Positions 60,965 through 64,000 of a stretch of DNA of 64,000 nucleotides are shown in pieces (the stretch's first letter is position 1; every line of letters starts with the position of its first letter). Source of the DNA: Streptomyces venezuelae (GTDB lineage Bacteria; Actinomycetota; Actinomycetes; Streptomycetales; Streptomycetaceae); the NCBI RefSeq assembly GCF_008642335.1, contig NZ_CP029191.1:3100001-3164000 (forward strand), written 5' to 3'. Position numbers and translations under genes: made by a program. Under the pieces are notes generated by a model. That model made no database searches. It was not told the DNA's origin and worked only from the letters and a program-made list of their open reading frames with translations.

Positions 60965-62722
60965 GTGGACGCGCAAGGCCGTGGGCGGGCGGAGAACATC
61001 GATCCCGCAGACCAGTGGGTTCTCAACCCGGACACCGGTGACTACGAACTGCGACTGAGCCCCTCCGCTGGGCAGTCGTCGGTGCCAGGACCCCGTGGAT
61101 CGTCACCCCGGCAGGGCGGCCGCGGCCGTCCCGCGCCGGGCCGTGAGCGCTCCCGCCCGGACGAGCGCGACGAACGCCGCGAGGTACCGGGACAGCGCAG
61201 GCGCCGGGTGAAGGAGCCCGAGCCCGGTTCCGGCGGGCGGCGCAAGCAGAATCCCCGTAAGTCCAAGGGCAAGCCCAAGTCCAAGGGCAAGAAGGTGCTG
61301 GTCTGGACGGGCGGCACGCTGGCCTTCCTGCTCGTCGCGGGCTGCACCGGTGGCTATCTGTACTACCAGCACCTCAACGACAACATCACGTCGATAGACG
61401 ATGACGGCGCGGGCACCGGCGGCTTCAGCAAGGACCGCGCCATCAACATCCTCGTGATGGGCACGGACAAGCGCAGCGGCAGCGGCAACAAGGGGTACGG
61501 CGACGAGGGAAGCGCCGGTCACGCCGACACGACGATCCTTCTGCACGTCTCCAAGGACCGTACGAACGCGACCGCGCTCAGCATCCCGCGCGACATGATC
61601 GTCGACATTCCGGACTGCCCGACGAAGCAGGAAGACGGCAGCACGAAGAACATTCCCGGCACGCGGAACGTCCGGTTCAACGAGAGCCTCGGCCAGAGCG
61701 ACCGCACGCCCAGCTGCACCATGCGCACGGTCACGAAGATCACCGGCATCACGCCCGACCACTTCATGGTGGCCGACTTCAACGCGGTGAAGACGCTCTC
61801 CAGCGCCGTCGGCGGCGTGGACGTCTGCCTGGCCAAGGACATCGACGACCCGAAGTCGCACCTGAAGCTCTCCAAGGGCGAGCACACGATCGAGGGCGAG
61901 GACGCGCTCGCGTTCGTCCGCACGCGGCACTCCGTGGGCACGGGCGGCGACCTGAGCCGCATCGAACTGCAGCAGCAGTTCCTCAGCGCGCTCATGCGCA
62001 AGCTCAAGTCGAACGACACCCTCACCAGCCCGAAGAAGATGATCGACCTCGCGGAGGCCGGCACCGAGGCTCTCACCGTCGACTCCAAGATCGCCGACAT
62101 AATGAAGCTCAAGAGCCTCGGCATGGAGCTCGGCAAGCTCGACATGAAGAACCTGAGCTTCGCCACGGTGCCGGTCATCGACAACCCGGCCGAGACGGTC
62201 CACACCACGGTCGTGCCGGACCCGACCAAGGCCGAGCAGCTGTTCGCGATGATGCGCGCCGACCAGTCGCTCACCGTGGTGAAGAAGAAGGAGAAGAAGG
62301 AGAAGGCCGCGGTGGCCGCCCGGCTCAAGGGCCCCAAGGCCGACGCCTCCGAGGTGCGCGTCGACATCTACAACGGCAGCGGGAAGACGGGCGCCGCTCA
62401 GACAACTCTCACGTGGCTGCAGAACACTGAGGGCGTGCTCAAGTCCAGCCAGCTGGGGAACGCGCCCTCGGACATCAAGAAGACGACGCTCGAGTACGCG
62501 CCTGACCAGGCGGACCAGGCCCGTCGGCTCGCCGACATCATGGGCCTGTCCGGTGCCGCCCTCAAGCCGGGCAAGAGCGAGAAGAACGCACAGGGCCTCC
62601 CGGCCATGAAGCTGACGCTCGGCGGAGACTTCAAGGGCGCGGGGGTGCCCATTGATGCCTCTTCGAAGGCACCGAAGGACATCAAGAAGGTCGGAGCGGA
62701 CAAGGTTATGTGCGCCAAGTGA
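60965..62722 (+). CDS. LCP family protein with LytR C-terminal domain
   Basis: A 585-residue LCP protein. A basic Pro/Lys/Arg-rich cytosolic region (about 110 residues, NPRKSKGKPKSKGKK) precedes a TM helix (VWTGGTLAFLLVAGCTGGYLYY), then the LCP domain (INILVMGTDKRSG, HADTTILLHVSKDRTNATALSIPRDMIVDIPDC, EDALAFVRTRHSVGTGGDLSRIELQQQFL). A C-terminal LytR_C domain (VRVDIYNGSGKTGAAQTTLTWLQ) is present, absent from the preceding gene. GTG at 60965 follows GGAGGA. 224 bp upstream separates it from LCP1. Confidence 0.92.
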   Translation: MDAQGRGRAENIDPADQWVLNPDTGDYELRLSPSAGQSSVPGPRGSSPRQGGRGRPAPGRERSRPDERDERREVPGQRRRRVKEPEPGSGGRRKQNPRKSKGKPKSKGKKVLVWTGGTLAFLLVAGCTGGYLYYQHLNDNITSIDDDGAGTGGFSKDRAINILVMGTDKRSGSGNKGYGDEGSAGHADTTILLHVSKDRTNATALSIPRDMIVDIPDCPTKQEDGSTKNIPGTRNVRFNESLGQSDRTPSCTMRTVTKITGITPDHFMVADFNAVKTLSSAVGGVDVCLAKDIDDPKSHLKLSKGEHTIEGEDALAFVRTRHSVGTGGDLSRIELQQQFLSALMRKLKSNDTLTSPKKMIDLAEAGTEALTVDSKIADIMKLKSLGMELGKLDMKNLSFATVPVIDNPAETVHTTVVPDPTKAEQLFAMMRADQSLTVVKKKEKKEKAAVAARLKGPKADASEVRVDIYNGSGKTGAAQTTLTWLQNTEGVLKSSQLGNAPSDIKKTTLEYAPDQADQARRLADIMGLSGAALKPGKSEKNAQGLPAMKLTLGGDFKGAGVPIDASSKAPKDIKKVGADKVMCAK

Positions 62723-62823
62723 CCTGAAGCGGTCGTTCTGCGTCTAACAACGCGCCAAGGCGTCCGGCGTCAAGGCACCGCGGAACGACCGCAGTTCATG
62801 AATGGGGCGGGGAGGGGCTGGGG

Positions 62824-64000
62824 ATGAGGCAGAACAGCGTGCGCAAGGAGGGGGCGCGACAACGCGCTCCGCACGCAAGTGATCACGGCTGGGACGAGAG
62901 CAAGGGCGAGAGCAGGGACGAGGTCCCGGACGAAGGCTCTCGCAAGGCCGCTCGTGAGGGCCGGGGTCGCTCCGCGAAGGCGTCGAAAGGCGGCGGCGAA
63001 CCCCCTGAGGGCAGCGCCAGGCACCGGCGCGGCTCGCGCGGCGGGGCACGTCCACCGCGCCGCAAGCGCCGTGTCCTGCGCTGGTCGGCGACGATCCTGT
63101 CGGTCCTGATACTCGGCACGGCCGGCGCCGGATACCTCTACTACCAGCACCTCAACAGCAACCTCGAGACGGACGACCTGAACCTCGGCGAGCACCGGGC
63201 CCCCGAGCCCACGCCCAACGCCGCGGGCCAGACCCCGATGAACATCCTGCTCATCGGGTCGGACGCACGGGACTCCAAGGCGAACCAGAAGCTCGGCGGC
63301 GCCAAGGACACGTTCGGTTCCCCGCCCCTCGCGGACGTGCAGATGCTGCTGCACCTCTCGGCCGACCGCAGCAACATGTCGGTCGTCAGCATGCCGCGCG
63401 ACACCCTGCTGCAGATCCCCAAGTGCACCGACCCGGACGACGGCAAGGTCTATCCGGAGACCGGCCCGAAGTACATGACGAACGAGTCCCTGGGCCGCGG
63501 CGGCCCCGGCTGCACGGTCGCCACCTGGGAGAAGCTCACCAACATCCACATCGACCACTTCATGATGGTCGACTTCGCGGGTGTGGTCTCCATGGCGGAC
63601 GCCATCGGCGGCGTACCGGTCTGCGTGGACAAGAACATCCACTCGCGCACCAGGGAGGGCAAGGGCTCGGGTCTGAAGCTGAAGAAGGGCACCACGGAGA
63701 TCCAGGGCGAACAGGCCCTGCAGTGGCTGCGCACCCGCTACGGCTTCGAGGGCGGCACCGACATCAGCCGCGCCAAGGCCCAGCACATGTACATGAACGC
63801 GCTGGTCCGCAAGCTCCGCGAGAACACCGGCCTGACCAGCCCCAACCAGCTGCGCAAGCTCGCCGAGGAGGCGACGAACGCGCTGACGGTGGACGACGGC
63901 CTGGGCAGCCCCAAGAAGCTGTACGACCTGGGCAACGAGCTCAAGAAGGTCTCGCCGGGCCGTACGACGATGACCACCATGCCGTTCGACTACGCGGGCG
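62824..64000 (+). CDS. LCP family protein, 3' end cut by window edge
   Basis: The frame opens at ATG 62824 after GGGAGGGG and stays open to the window end (392 codons seen). A highly charged cytosolic region of about 85 residues, a TM helix (ATILSVLILGTAGAGYLYY), then the LCP domain: MNILLIGSDARDSKA, DVQMLLHLSADRSNMSVVSMPRDTLLQIPKCT, GPGCTVATWEKLTNIHIDHFMMVDFAGVVSMADAIGGV. The Arg in MPRDT is kept. It follows LCP2 by 101 bp. Confidence 0.9.
   Translation, partial: MRQNSVRKEGARQRAPHASDHGWDESKGESRDEVPDEGSRKAAREGRGRSAKASKGGGEPPEGSARHRRGSRGGARPPRRKRRVLRWSATILSVLILGTAGAGYLYYQHLNSNLETDDLNLGEHRAPEPTPNAAGQTPMNILLIGSDARDSKANQKLGGAKDTFGSPPLADVQMLLHLSADRSNMSVVSMPRDTLLQIPKCTDPDDGKVYPETGPKYMTNESLGRGGPGCTVATWEKLTNIHIDHFMMVDFAGVVSMADAIGGVPVCVDKNIHSRTREGKGSGLKLKKGTTEIQGEQALQWLRTRYGFEGGTDISRAKAQHMYMNALVRKLRENTGLTSPNQLRKLAEEATNALTVDDGLGSPKKLYDLGNELKKVSPGRTTMTTMPFDYAG

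Noticed and set aside
60852..61058. Short GTG-started frame of 68 codons ahead of LCP2
   Set aside because: Overlaps the LCP2 coding start in another frame, has no conserved features, and shows no ribosome-binding site.

Overview
This is a high-GC actinobacterial chromosome segment, almost certainly Streptomyces. Gene content, WhiB, MtrAB-LpqB, coenzyme F420 genes, GTG starts, long GC stems without U-tracts, and a 16S-23S spacer without tRNA genes all point that way. No phage, transposase, CRISPR array, tRNA or biosynthetic cluster is visible. Much of the order matches the mycobacterial block from the Rv3235-family gene through secA, hpf, comF-like, lpqB-mtrB-mtrA, sahH, manA-manB, whiB2, fbiAB and GDP-mannose pyrophosphorylase to an LCP protein; that comparison is from memory.

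Layout. 1-3.6 kb: a truncated AfsR-like ATPase, a HAD hydrolase, a DUF6912-type protein and an Rv3235-family protein. 3.7-11.4 kb: secA, a GNAT acetyltransferase, a YcaQ/AlkX-like glycosylase, an orphan NarL-type regulator, hpf and a ComF-like protein. 11.5-17.3 kb: mtnA-mtrA-mtrB-lpqB, read leftward. 17.4-23.1 kb: an overlapping five-gene MoxR operon (Pro-rich membrane protein, DUF4129, DUF4350, MoxR ATPase, DUF58). 23.1-28.9 kb: one complete rRNA operon read leftward (16S-23S-5S). 28.9-31.7 kb: SpoIIM-like, RDD and hypothetical proteins. In mycobacteria the SpoIIM and RDD genes directly follow the MoxR genes, so the rRNA operon appears to sit inside a conserved cluster.

32.3-41.7 kb: ahcY, a one-piece fructose PTS permease (B-C-A order), a CDF metal transporter, and the mannose set manA / SIS protein / Trm112 / manB. 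41.8-50.5 kb: a lactate permease, DUF3499, a degenerate zincin, a DUF5719 protein, a large membrane glycosyltransferase and whiB. 50.5-54 kb: cysteine dioxygenase preceded by a poly-cysteine leader peptide, then fbiA-fbiB. 54.4-64 kb: an AlkA-like glycosylase, a GDP-mannose pyrophosphorylase-type enzyme, a secreted amidase/PGRP, a TIGR03089 protein and three tandem LytR-CpsA-Psr genes, the last cut by the window edge.

Themes. ManA, ManB and the nucleotidyltransferase make GDP-mannose; the glycosyltransferase, LCP ligases and PGRP act on the envelope; MtrAB-LpqB and WhiB regulate growth, division and development. The most interesting non-gene signal is the 30-codon ORF ending RCCCSCSSC just upstream of cysteine dioxygenase, a candidate cysteine-sensing attenuator. 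Other signals are a 21-bp inverted repeat near 2.2 kb, a DnaA-box cluster beside lpqB, two intergenic arrays (67- and 82-bp periods) sharing one 20-bp core, a leader stem before the PTS gene, and a zincin whose metal-binding motif is destroyed.
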